The notes beneath the pieces are model-generated. The model was given only the letters and a program-made list of their open reading frames with translations, made no database searches and was not told the origin of the DNA. A stretch of DNA of 49,332 bases from an uncultured Chloroflexota bacterium (lineage in GTDB: Bacteria > Chloroflexota > UBA11872 > UBA12225), in contig CADCTC010000155.1 of the NCBI GenBank assembly GCA_902805635.1, positions 1 through 49,332 on the forward strand, given 5' to 3'. The position numbers and the translations under genes were made by a program. Shown in pieces: positions 16,979 to 23,546 of the stretch (positions within the stretch are counted from its first letter, which is position 1; each line of letters begins with the position of its first letter).

Positions 16979-17066
16979 GTGGAAAGTCAACCGTCCTGAC
17001 GAGTCCCGGCGGCACCGGGACGAAAGTTCCACCTCTTCTCAACTGGGGGAGCTCGGCGGAAGCCAC
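16979..17066 (+). ncRNA. hammerhead ribozyme, type I (HH1)
   Basis: All conserved parts are present in type I order. Stem I 5' strand CCGTC (16991-16995); core CTGACGA (16996-17002); stem II GTCCCGG/CCGGGAC (17003-17009, 17015-17021) with loop CGGCA; core GAAA (17022-17025); an imperfect stem III from 17026 to 17052; cleavage triplet CTC (17052-17054); stem I 3' strand GGCGG (17055-17059). An outer stem GTGG/CCAC (16979-16982, 17063-17066) extends stem I beyond an internal loop, where tertiary contacts form in natural hammerheads. Predicted cleavage after 17054 leaves a 5'-OH message starting 32 bases before the ATG at 17087. Confidence 0.9.
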
Positions 17067-17086
17067 CACACAACAAGGAGCGCAGG

Positions 17087-17302
17087 ATGGACGAGGACAG
17101 ACGGGCGGCGCGGTACGCCGCAGCAGACGAGGCAGCGCAGGTGTTCCGCAGGCTGCTGGTGCGCGCTGCGAATGAGCGACGGACGAATCTGTTTTTCGCC
17201 TACGCCGCCGGGCTGGCGAGAGCGACGAACGAGCGCGCCGCGGTGATTGAGGAGGCGCTGTCTACAGATGTAGACACGTCAGCCCTCAACCTCGCCGCCT
17301 GA
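17087..17302 (+). CDS. 71-residue hypothetical protein downstream of HH1
   Basis: A small charged, Ala-rich helical protein (RRAARYAAADEAAQVFRRLLVR). AAGGAG (17075-17080) precedes the ATG by 6 bases. No family recognised. Its leader contains a complete hammerhead ribozyme, and its stop codon (17300-17302) touches the next one. Confidence 0.7.
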   Translation: MDEDRRAARYAAADEAAQVFRRLLVRAANERRTNLFFAYAAGLARATNERAAVIEEALSTDVDTSALNLAA

Positions 17303-17375
17303 CCCGCCCTGACGAGCTCTCGGCGGCACCGGGGCGAAACAGGTGTCCCAACTGGGACACCTGTAGGCGGAAGCC
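17303..17375 (+). ncRNA. hammerhead ribozyme, type I (HH2)
   Basis: A near-ideal hammerhead filling the gap between two genes. Stem I CCGCC (17304-17308) with GGCGG (17366-17370); core CTGACGA (17309-17315); stem II GC-CTCGG/CCGGGGC (17316-17323, 17329-17335) with one bulged T and loop CGGCA; core GAAA (17336-17339); perfect 10-bp stem III CAGGTGTCCC/GGGACACCTG (17340-17349, 17354-17363); cleavage triplet GTA (17363-17365). The required A15.1-U16.1 pair is A17339-T17364. Cleavage after 17365 leaves a message starting 40 bases before the ATG at 17406. The stem II loop and the sequence GGCGGAAGCC after the cut match HH1. Confidence 0.95.
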
Positions 17376-17405
17376 AACACCACGCACAAAGGAGAGGAAC
17401 CCCTG

Positions 17406-17708
17406 ATGACACGAAAAGGACGAGCGCCCGAGGCAGACGACGCGCCAGTGATCTTGACGCGCGGCGACCTTACCCTGCTGAGAAACATCCTCCGCGATTA
17501 CCTGCACGTCGCGTGGGACATCGAAGGCGAGGATTGGGCGACCATGCTGGCACATAACCCCGACCGGCCCGCCAGCTGGCCTGAGCACAGCCCCCGGCAG
17601 ACGTGGATCGACCGGCAGCTCGATAATGTTGAGACGCTGGGCGCCGCGGGGCTGCGTCGGCCACGCGCGAAGCAACAGCGGGAGCAGGACGAGTCGGCCG
17701 CGGCCTAG
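17406..17708 (+). CDS. 100-residue hypothetical protein downstream of HH2
   Basis: An acidic to mixed-charge protein with a helical segment (GDLTLLRNILRDYLHVAWDIEGEDW) and a basic tail. GGAG at 17391-17394 precedes the ATG at 17406. No family recognised. Translation would start from the 5'-hydroxyl end produced by HH2. Confidence 0.75.
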   Translation: MTRKGRAPEADDAPVILTRGDLTLLRNILRDYLHVAWDIEGEDWATMLAHNPDRPASWPEHSPRQTWIDRQLDNVETLGAAGLRRPRAKQQREQDESAAA

Positions 17709-17736
17709 CCCACGCCGCGGCCGCCGGACAGCAGAG

Positions 17737-17758
17737 CGCCCCGCCGAGATGCGGGGCG
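17737..17758 (+). terminator. hairpin terminator, copy 1 of a repeated element
   Basis: CGCCCCGC (17737-17744) and GCGGGGCG (17751-17758) with loop CGAGAT. The surrounding sequence from about 17721 to 17766 recurs with two mismatches at about 21004-21049. It ends the transcript of the hammerhead-associated genes. Confidence 0.75.
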
Positions 17759-17781
17759 TTCGTCGTTGGGGAAGGCGCCGC

Positions 17782-18081
17782 CTACTCGGCAGGCAGCGGG
17801 CGTGGGCGGAAGTCGTCAGCGAGCAGGCCGGCCTCTGCCCTCAGTCGGGCCGCGTCGTCACCCCAGTCGGTGGCCGGCCAATGGTCCCGGAACAGCGCCG
17901 CATCACCGCGGAGGCCCGCGGCCGCGGTGATGCGCGCCACGAGGTCGTCCACGTCCCTTCCCGCACCAGAGCGGAGGGCGTAGCGCCGGTACAAGCTGTG
18001 CTGGGATGGGTGGCCGCCGGCATCAGGATGAATGCGCGTGCTGACAAGCCCGTGCACGATCCAGTACCGCTCCTCGCCCAT
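17782..18081 (-). CDS. 99-residue hypothetical protein following a response regulator
   Basis: The start (MGEERYWIVHGLVSTRIHP) was chosen because it begins 10 bases after the response-regulator stop on the same strand. The body is acidic and helical (DVDDLVARITAAAGL, DDAARLRAEAGLLADDF). No family recognised. Probably co-transcribed with the regulator. Confidence 0.6.
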   Translation of the reverse strand: MGEERYWIVHGLVSTRIHPDAGGHPSQHSLYRRYALRSGAGRDVDDLVARITAAAGLRGDAALFRDHWPATDWGDDAARLRAEAGLLADDFRPRPLPAE

Positions 18082-18091
18082 CGCGCGGCGA

Positions 18092-18502
18092 CTAGTGTCC
18101 GTCGGTGGCGGCGCTGAGGGCGAGCTCGGGCTCTTGTGCGGCCCACGCGACCGTCGCCAGCAGGTCATCCAAGTCGAACGGCTTGACGAGGACCGCCGCC
18201 GCCCCGACGCGCTCGCCGGCGGCCTCGGGCCGCACGTAGCCCGTGAGCAGCACGATTGGTGCGTGCGGCGGTGGCAGCGCACGGTAGATGCGGGCGAACT
18301 CCTCGCCGTCCATGCCCGGCAGGTGCCGGTCCAGCACGATCACGTCGGGAGACCACTGCGCCACCGCGTGCAGCGCCGCATTGCCATCCCCGGCCGCGTG
18401 CACGTCTTGGCCCTCACACCGGAAAAACTCGACCAGGAGGTCGCGCAACCCGGCGTCATCCTCCACCACAAGCACCTGCCACTGGCCTTCGTGTGCATCC
18501 AT
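18092..18502 (-). CDS. single-domain response regulator (CheY-like)
   Basis: 136 residues, only a receiver domain. Acidic pocket EDD (residues 14-16), phosphoacceptor Asp58 in VIVLDRHLPG, switch Thr87 in LLTGY, and Lys107 in VLVKPFD are all present. I used the ATG at 18502 because upstream residues do not fit the family. With no output domain it must act by protein contact or as a phosphate sink. It is divergent from a receiver-DHp protein at 18749. Confidence 0.9.
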   Translation of the reverse strand: MDAHEGQWQVLVVEDDAGLRDLLVEFFRCEGQDVHAAGDGNAALHAVAQWSPDVIVLDRHLPGMDGEEFARIYRALPPPHAPIVLLTGYVRPEAAGERVGAAAVLVKPFDLDDLLATVAWAAQEPELALSAATDGH

Positions 18503-18748
18503 CTTCGCCAGTGTGCGCCAGCGCAGCACCCTCGGCCAAGTGGTAGCACTTATGTACCCCCGCCGCCGCGCCTGCTGGGTGACTGAGCGTGCGTTACCTC
18601 CGGTCGGCGTGCAGCGACCCGGCTTAGCCGCTGGTGGCGGGTGCTGTGGCTGGCGTGGCGTCACTCCATCGGGCGGGCGCGCCAGTGTAGGGCAGGTGGG
18701 CTATCGGTCGCTCCGGCATCCCCGACGGCGCCTAGCATGTGTCCAGGC

Positions 18749-19636
18749 ATGGAGAGAGTTGACGCGGCGCCGGCCCCGCCGGTGAACGTCCTGCTGGTGG
18801 ACGACAACCCGCGAAACCTGCTCGCGCTCGACACGGTGGTGCGGGCGACCGACCGCCGCCTGGTGCACGCCGCGTCCGGGGCGGCGGCGCTCAAGGCGCT
18901 GCTGCGCGACGAGTTCGCCGTGGTGCTCATGGACGTGCAGATGCCGGGGATGGACGGCTTCGAGACGGCGGCGCTCATGCGTGAGCGCGAGCGCACGCGC
19001 GGCACGCCCATCATCTTCCTCACTGCCGCCAGCCGCAGCGAGGCGTTCGTCGCCCGCGGGTATGCGGTGGGCGCGGTGGACTACCTGGTGAAGCCCTACG
19101 ACCCGGAGATGCTGCGCCAGAAGGTGGCCGTCTTCGTGGACCTGTTCCGCAAGACGGAGCAGGTGCAGCGCCAGGCGCGGATACACGCAGAGCTGTTAGA
19201 GGAGCGCCTGGCGCGCGCGGAGGCCGAGCGCGAGCGGGTGCGCCTGGACGCTGCGCTACTGGTGGTGCGTACCGTGGCTCACGACCTCAACAACGCGCTC
19301 TCTCCCATCGTGGGAGGAGCGGAACTACTGCGGCTCGACCCCGGGGTGTCGGGGCACCCCTCCCGCTCGGCCTATCTGGCCATGATTGAGCACGCCGCCC
19401 AGGACGCGGCAGCCAAGGTGGGGCGGCTCCAGGCCATCGTGCGGCTGGAGGAGCAGCCCTCCGTCATGGGGTCGGAACGGCCCGTGCTTGACATGGACCG
19501 CAGCACCGTCACCTCACGGGCGACGGGCGCGGACCGGACGGACAGGGAGTCGCACGGGTGCCTCTCCGCCGTCGGGCTGTCCGCACACGCGCTCATTCCT
19601 GACGACTCTGTTTCTCCACCACCTGCGCCGTCCTGA
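18749..19636 (+). CDS. receiver domain fused to a histidine phosphoacceptor domain, no kinase domain
   Basis: 295 residues. The receiver domain (about 12-132) has Asp18-Asp19, phosphoacceptor Asp62 in LMDVQMPG and Lys115 in DYLVKPYD. A coiled coil (about 133-170) leads to a DHp helix pair with an H-box (VAHDLNNALSPIVGG, His178). Normally an ATPase domain follows. Instead the protein ends in a 60-residue Ser/Thr/Arg-rich tail with no N or G boxes. It could pass phosphate between its own Asp and His or to the CheY-like protein beside it, like a phosphotransferase. Being on a phage-like element, it may interfere with host signalling. Confidence 0.85.
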   Translation: MERVDAAPAPPVNVLLVDDNPRNLLALDTVVRATDRRLVHAASGAAALKALLRDEFAVVLMDVQMPGMDGFETAALMRERERTRGTPIIFLTAASRSEAFVARGYAVGAVDYLVKPYDPEMLRQKVAVFVDLFRKTEQVQRQARIHAELLEERLARAEAERERVRLDAALLVVRTVAHDLNNALSPIVGGAELLRLDPGVSGHPSRSAYLAMIEHAAQDAAAKVGRLQAIVRLEEQPSVMGSERPVLDMDRSTVTSRATGADRTDRESHGCLSAVGLSAHALIPDDSVSPPPAPS

Positions 19637-19723
19637 GTCCCGCCGTTGCGGTGCCATGCTGGCGGTACGATGGAGGCTCTGGTGGCCCCGTTCGCGGTCT
19701 TGGCGGCGGTCGCGGGCGCCCCC

Positions 19724-19999
19724 TCAGCGCCCTAGCTGCACCGGCGCGGCGCGATGCACGGCTGTCTCGCCGCTCTCCCCGCTGGCCTGGGTGCCGGCTC
19801 CCGCCGCGGCAGACGCGCGCCGCCGCTGCACGGCGTCGCGGTACTCAGCAAGCAGCGCGCCGAAGGCGGGGGCCGCCCGGCCGTGGGCGGGCGTCTGCCC
19901 CAGTCGGGAGAGGATGCGGTCGATGTCTGCGGAGACGTGGTCGCGGGAACTCACGCCACCGGAAACGCCCCGCCGGCGCGCGGCGTGACGGCCCTGCAC
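19724..19999 (-). CDS. 91-residue hypothetical protein
   Basis: A small basic protein downstream of the zinc-ribbon gene on the same strand (35-base gap). The middle (SADIDRILSRLGQTP, AFGALLAEYRDAVQRRRA) looks like two amphipathic helices; the rest is low complexity. No family recognised. Coding is less certain than for its neighbours. Confidence 0.45.
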   Translation of the reverse strand: MQGRHAARRRGVSGGVSSRDHVSADIDRILSRLGQTPAHGRAAPAFGALLAEYRDAVQRRRASAAAGAGTQASGESGETAVHRAAPVQLGR

Positions 20000-20034
20000 T
20001 ACGGCCGCCGCTCCTTCGGGGGCGGCGTCCTACA

Positions 20035-20238
20035 CTACGCCGCCGGGATGCGGATACCGCTCTCCGACTCCCACTCTACCTGCACCCAGTGCTTGGCGTT
20101 ACAGACGCGGCACAGGTGGCTCTTCGGATATTTCTTGGACCGGAGCGGCGCGCCGCACTCGGTGCAGGCGCGTGCGGCCGGCGAGGGGGCAGGTGCAGCA
20201 TTTAGTGGCATGGTGTCTCGGTCCGGCGCTGCTGACAC
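20035..20238 (-). CDS. zinc-ribbon small protein
   Basis: 67 residues; a later start at residue 10 is possible. Two C-x2-C pairs form a ribbon (CTECGAPLR, then CRVCNAKHW) with basic residues between (RSKKYPKSH). Likely nucleic-acid or protein binding. No closer family recognised. Confidence 0.65.
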   Translation of the reverse strand: MSAAPDRDTMPLNAAPAPSPAARACTECGAPLRSKKYPKSHLCRVCNAKHWVQVEWESESGIRIPAA

Positions 20239-20436
20239 ATTCTGTGCCAGGGCACGAGAAGCAGCCTACCCCAGCCGCCAGATAGCAGGACGCACACCTC
20301 AATCGTGCGAGCGGAGATCCAATCGTGCGTCCACTGCGTATCACCTCGGCGACGGCGTTTGTGGGGCAACAGATGTGCAACTGCCCGAGGCAGCGGCAGC
20401 AGAGTGGCACATAGCGTGCGTCTAGAGGCCCGGCTT

Positions 20437-20679
20437 ATGGTTGCTAACTCAAATCCCACGCCGTTCCATGGCGTCTCCCCCACCGGGCCACTGAGTGGCC
20501 GCGAACTGCTGATGCTCCAACTCCGAGCGCGGGGTTACCCGCGTGAGCAGATAGCTGCCTTGCTACAGACCCCTACTGCCGCGCTCGCGGAGGTGGAACG
20601 ATCAGCCTGCGCGGCGCTAGGCGTGGCTGACGTAGAGGAAGCGGTCGAACTCGCCCGGCAGTGCCGACTCATTATTTAG
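20437..20679 (+). CDS. LuxR/sigma-4-like helix-turn-helix protein
   Basis: 80 residues. The core (LSGRELLMLQLRARGYPREQIAALLQTPTAALAEVERSA, residues about 19-57) follows the LuxR or sigma region 4 pattern: an L-S/T-x-R-E opening, helix, G-Y/L-x-x-x-x-I-A, then a recognition helix. The rest is a short helix. It has no sensory domain, so it is a stand-alone DNA-binding protein, perhaps regulating the element. Its end overlaps the convergent gene by 8 bases. Confidence 0.7.
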   Translation: MVANSNPTPFHGVSPTGPLSGRELLMLQLRARGYPREQIAALLQTPTAALAEVERSACAALGVADVEEAVELARQCRLII

Positions 20680-20869
20680 GCACCGCCGCCGGCGGCTGGA
20701 GCGCCACGAGCTCGTCCATCAGCGCCGTCAAGCGCATGTCGAGCGTGTTCATGCGGTCCCGTGCTATTGATGGGCCCAGCCCCCTCAGCAGGCCCTGGCG
20801 CTCTAACAGAGCTGCCTGGATCTCCGCCACCAGCCCCGGTGCCGCCTGCAGTGCTTCGTTGCGCCCCAT
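20672..20869 (-). CDS. 65-residue helical hypothetical protein
   Basis: AGGAG lies 6 bases before the ATG at 20869, a strong start. The protein is almost wholly helical (APGLVAEIQAALLERQGLL, then MNTLDMRLTALMDELVAL), suggesting a short coiled coil or dimer. No family recognised. Confidence 0.65.
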   Translation of the reverse strand: MGRNEALQAAPGLVAEIQAALLERQGLLRGLGPSIARDRMNTLDMRLTALMDELVALQPPAAVPK

Positions 20870-21017
20870 TGCGCTCTCCTGCGCTCTCCAGCGGTGTCCT
20901 CATGTCTCACTCCTATCCTCTCTCCAGGGTGAGAAAGGGATGATCCCCTTGAGGCTCGTACCAGCAGAGCGTGTGCCATACCCACCGTGAGGGGTTGGCC
21001 CAGCCGCCAGACAGCAG

Positions 21018-21043
21018 AACGCCCCGCCGAGATGCGGGGCGTT
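21018..21043. terminator. hairpin terminator, copy 2 of the repeated element
   Basis: AACGCCCCGC (21018-21027) pairs perfectly with GCGGGGCGTT (21034-21043), loop CGAGAT. The hairpin and flanks repeat the element at 17721-17766 almost exactly. It lies between the starts or ends of small genes on opposite strands and can act in either direction. Confidence 0.7.
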
Positions 21044-21063
21044 CGTCGTCGAGCTGACGCCGG

Positions 21064-21363
21064 CTAGCCCTTGATGCCCCCGGCGATCTTCCACCCGCGC
21101 TGCTCTGCGACGCCGACAATGGCCAGGTACAGGGTGCGCGCTAGGTCCGGCCGGTCCCTTGCCGTGAGCGTGAGGTCGCGCCGCGTGGCGTCTGCCGCGA
21201 GACTGACGAACGCATCAGGGTTTCGCCGATACGCAGCACGGAGGAAGCCCCGGTATTCGTCCGCGTCTAGTTCATAGTCAAGCGGCGCTAGCCCTCCCGG
21301 CGCGTTGGCTAGCTCAAGAATGTAGCCCTCACCGCGTGAGCTGCCGTTGTCCCAGTAGAGCAT
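21064..21363 (-). CDS. 99-residue hypothetical protein
   Basis: A mixed alpha/beta small protein (MLYWDNGSSRGEGYILELAN at the start, then LDADEYRGFLRAAYRRNPDAF and a C-terminal helix). Balanced composition, unlike the Arg/Ala/Pro-rich antisense frames, supports coding. No family recognised. Confidence 0.6.
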   Translation of the reverse strand: MLYWDNGSSRGEGYILELANAPGGLAPLDYELDADEYRGFLRAAYRRNPDAFVSLAADATRRDLTLTARDRPDLARTLYLAIVGVAEQRGWKIAGGIKG

Positions 21364-21408
21364 TGGTCAACAGTACAGGGAGGCACCCGCAGGGTAGGAC
21401 GTGGGGAG

Positions 21409-21788
21409 GACGCGGGACGGTGACGGGTACGATGGCGGGCACATGGCCATGATGGACGCGGGACGGCCCACGGGACTAGACGCGGGACAGGACGCACCAG
21501 AGGACGGCGTGAGCGTCGGGGAGGCCGCGCGTGTGCTGGGGATCTCGACGGCCGCGGTGCGAAAACGGATTCGGCGTGGGACGCTGCCGGCGATGAAGGT
21601 CGGAGAGCAGTGGTACGTGGCGCGCGAGGGCCTGGCGGCGGTACAGGCCGCGGAACGTGACGCGGCACCGGACGCGGCACCGGACGCGGGGCACCCCGTG
21701 GGGCAGGCCGCGGCGCCGGACGCTCCCGATGTACGGGCGGTGGACGCGGCCTACGACGCGGGACGTGCCGCCGGCCTGGACGCGGGAC
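21409..21788 (+). repeat. five copies of GACGCGGGAC in two 24-bp-spaced pairs
   Basis: GACGCGGGAC occurs at 21409, 21455, 21479, 21755 and 21779. The pairs 21455/21479 and 21755/21779 are each exactly 24 bases apart. The last four encode the protein repeat DAGR-x-x-GLDAG-x-D of the gene here, and the first lies upstream of its start. They may be a protein-level duplication or iteron-like binding sites. Confidence 0.7.
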
Positions 21789-22027
21789 GTGACGGGGAGA
21801 TACGCCGCCTCGAGGAAACCGTCGCTGTCCTCAAAGAGGAGCTGGACGTGCGCCGGCGCGAGGCCGAGCGACTGCACACGCTGCTTATGCAGGCCCAGCA
21901 GCTGGCACTCCCGCCGCCGGCCGCGAGTCCAGAAATCCACTCAGCGGGTCGAGCAGGGCAGCAGGATGCCGGGGCGGCGCAAGGGCCAGCGGCACAGGAG
22001 CGCCGCCCGTGGTGGAAATTCTGGTAA
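21443..22027 (+). CDS. helix-turn-helix DNA-binding protein with coiled coil and WWKFW tail
   Basis: 194 residues. Residues about 24-66 are a MerR/excisionase-like winged helix (VGEAARVLGISTAAVRKRIRRGTLPAMKVGEQWYV). Next comes an Asp/Ala/Gly-rich linker with repeated DAG motifs, a coiled coil (about 118-150), and a C-terminal RPWWKFW. This layout is typical of small DNA-binding proteins of plasmids and phages. The next gene follows in 10 bases and also ends in an aromatic-basic tail (RRRWRFWW). Confidence 0.75.
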   Translation: MAMMDAGRPTGLDAGQDAPEDGVSVGEAARVLGISTAAVRKRIRRGTLPAMKVGEQWYVAREGLAAVQAAERDAAPDAAPDAGHPVGQAAAPDAPDVRAVDAAYDAGRAAGLDAGRDGEIRRLEETVAVLKEELDVRRREAERLHTLLMQAQQLALPPPAASPEIHSAGRAGQQDAGAAQGPAAQERRPWWKFW

Positions 22028-22037
22028 GTCAAGAGGT

Positions 22038-22277
22038 ATGCCGATTGACGGCTGGCAGATCCGGCTGAATGAGGAGGGGCGCGCCTGCCCGCGCTGTGGA
22101 GGACGCGGCCTGCCCCTGCACCAGGGCCAGCGATACACCCGCGGCGGGTGGTCGGACCTCCCCGGCGCGCTGCTGTGCGATCGGTGCGTGCAGGCGCGCT
22201 TCGATGTGCAGCGGGTAGAGCACCACGAGCCGCCGCGGCGCCGGTGGCGGTTCTGGTGGGCGTCCAGACACGAGTGA
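22038..22277 (+). CDS. zinc-ribbon protein with aromatic-basic tail
   Basis: 79 residues; AAGAGG lies just before the ATG, which is 10 bases after the previous stop. One half-ribbon CPRCGG (residues 17-22) and a second CDRC (about 47-50) form a zinc site. The end (PPRRRWRFWWASRHE) resembles the tail of the preceding protein, so the two may share a partner. Its stop codon lies within a structured RNA region. Confidence 0.65.
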   Translation: MPIDGWQIRLNEEGRACPRCGGRGLPLHQGQRYTRGGWSDLPGALLCDRCVQARFDVQRVEHHEPPRRRWRFWWASRHE

Positions 22278-22339
22278 CGAGTCGCGGCGGAAGTGTGCGA
22301 AACCTCTTGCCTCTCACGCAGGAGCGGCGGCTCGTGTCT
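22266..22339 (+). ncRNA. degenerate hammerhead-like three-way junction
   Basis: Outer stem AGACACGAG/CTCGTGTCT (22266-22274, 22331-22339), then TGACGAG, a weak inner helix, GCGAAAC, a hairpin CTCTTGC/GCAGGAG (22304-22310, 22318-22324) and CGGCGG before the outer strand closes. The order copies the two true hammerheads, but C3 of the core is G, stem II hardly pairs and the U-H before the cleavage site is absent. Probably inactive, or a different structured RNA. It overlaps the end of the preceding gene. Confidence 0.4.
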
Positions 22340-22582
22340 TCTCTCCAGGGCACCACCCTGGCAGTGTCCCGCCGGTAACGGGACACGGACCGCTGACCTT
22401 CACTAGGGGCTGGCAGCGCTTGCGGGAGGGAGGACAGCCGTTCTGCAGGACGTGTGGATCCGCCCACGGGCGCAACGCACCGACTGTTTGCGGTGTCCGA
22501 TCCAGACGCGGAGGAGAGCCCACGAGGCCGCAAGGGTTCTTGGGCTTCTCTGCGTCTAGGGTCTGGGAGCGCCGCCGGCACG
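22278..22582. other. 305 bases without a convincing gene; structured
   Basis: After the hammerhead-like fold there are two further hairpins: CCAGGG/CCCTGG around 22346-22361 and GTGTCCCG/CGGGACAC (22364-22371, 22379-22386). Downstream, about 22399-22480 on the plus strand reads FTRGWQRLREGG and FCRTCG, similar to the opening of HNH endonucleases. The rest of that domain is missing, so it may be a decayed HNH gene. Confidence 0.4.
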
Positions 22583-22831
22583 TCAGCCGATCTTGCGCTC
22601 GAAGTCCGCGCCGTCAATCGGCTGGCCGGCGGCGATCTTGTCGGCGTACCGCTCGACCAGGGCGACCGCCGCCGCGAGTGAGGAGAGAGTCAGGATACCG
22701 GCGTCGTACCGCAGCTGCCAGCGCCGGCCGACCCGCTCGACACGGGCCACCAGCCGCCTGTCGATGGCGACCGCGTAGGCAGTGCCACCCCCGAGCTCAC
22801 CACCGATGTGCGAGTAGTTCACCGAGGCCAT
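22583..22831 (-). CDS. 82-residue hypothetical protein
   Basis: The start at 22831 has GGAGG 5 bases upstream. The first half is beta-rich (GTAYAVAIDRRLVARVERVG, RRWQLRYDAG), the second a helix (SSLAAAVALVERYADKIAAG). It resembles small single-domain phage proteins of unknown role. No family recognised. Confidence 0.65.
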   Translation of the reverse strand: MASVNYSHIGGELGGGTAYAVAIDRRLVARVERVGRRWQLRYDAGILTLSSLAAAVALVERYADKIAAGQPIDGADFERKIG

Positions 22832-22941
22832 CGACCCCTCCGCGGCTGAACACAAACGTGCCGGGTAGCCGGCCGCACGCAGCACATCCGGGGCCGCCAA
22901 AGGCATCGCATCGGCGCCCGTGGTGGCGTTTCTGGTCGGGG

Positions 22942-23193
22942 CTAATCTGGTGATGTGGTCGGCGTTGCTTCCCAGACGGAGACGGTGCCCCACGCCGATG
23001 CATCCTTAGTCTCGGAGCGCGTGCCGGCGGTGCGCACCAGTGCCCGCAGCTCCAGCCGGCGCAGCGCCGCGTGGATGGGGTACTGGCCCACCTGCCTCAC
23101 TACCTTGGCGATTTCGGTTACCGTCAGCGGCCCCCGTTCACGGAGAACGTTCAGGACGCGCTCGTCGAGCGGATCGGCAGGAGCATCAGCCAC
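22942..23193 (-). CDS. small winged-helix DNA-binding protein
   Basis: 83 residues from a GTG start. A winged helix-turn-helix is clear: VLNVLRERGPLTVTEIAKVV, then IHAALRRLELRALVRTAG and a beta wing (TVSVWEA). Similar to MarR/IclR-like DNA-binding domains without effector domain. Probably a regulator of the element. Confidence 0.65.
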   Translation of the reverse strand: MADAPADPLDERVLNVLRERGPLTVTEIAKVVRQVGQYPIHAALRRLELRALVRTAGTRSETKDASAWGTVSVWEATPTTSPD

Positions 23194-23249
23194 AACGAGA
23201 GGATAGGCAACGGCGGCAGCGGCACATCTACTGCTCTGACCGCTGCTCG

Positions 23250-23411
23250 ATGCAAGGCAACAATGCGCCGCGCAATGAACGAGCGGCCGAGGCGCGAGAG
23301 ACGACCTGCGCCAGTTGCGGAGAGCGGTTCGCCGCCACCAGGACCGATGCCACGACGTGCAGCAGCGCCTGCCGCCAGCGGGCCTACCGACGGCGATTAA
23401 AAGCCTCTTAG
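23250..23411 (+). CDS. 53-residue zinc-finger protein
   Basis: C-x2-C (CASCGERF) and C-x3-C (CSSACRQRAYRRR) separated by about 15 residues, ending in a basic patch. The CSxxCRQRAYRRR ending is common in small bacterial zinc-finger proteins that bind nucleic acid. It starts 57 bases outside the divergent winged-helix gene. Confidence 0.55.
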   Translation: MQGNNAPRNERAAEARETTCASCGERFAATRTDATTCSSACRQRAYRRRLKAS

Positions 23412-23482
23412 GGCTTCATTTAAGCCTTAGCTTATGTCTAAAGGGGGTCTAACGCCCCGCGGCGGGGGTGTCCCAGGTTAGG

Positions 23483-23514
23483 GATGGTTCCTCCTTGACA
23501 CATTAGAGGAACCA
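23483..23514. promoter_or_regulatory. 10-bp inverted repeat around a TTGACA box
   Basis: ATGGTTCCTC (23483-23492) and GAGGAACCAT (23505-23514) are perfect complements with a 12-base spacer that contains TTGACA (23495-23500). It lies 33 bases before the gene at 23547. This looks like an operator over a -35 element, though a matching -10 is poor. A stem-loop role is the alternative. Confidence 0.45.
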
Positions 23515-23546
23515 TCGGTTGTCGCTACCCTTGGTTAGATGCCCCG

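Noticed and set aside
16979..17034. Type III reading of HH1 using GTGGAA/TTCCAC as stem III
   Set aside because: Pairing next to the cleavage site is out of register by one base; the type I fold pairs every required position and also matches HH2.
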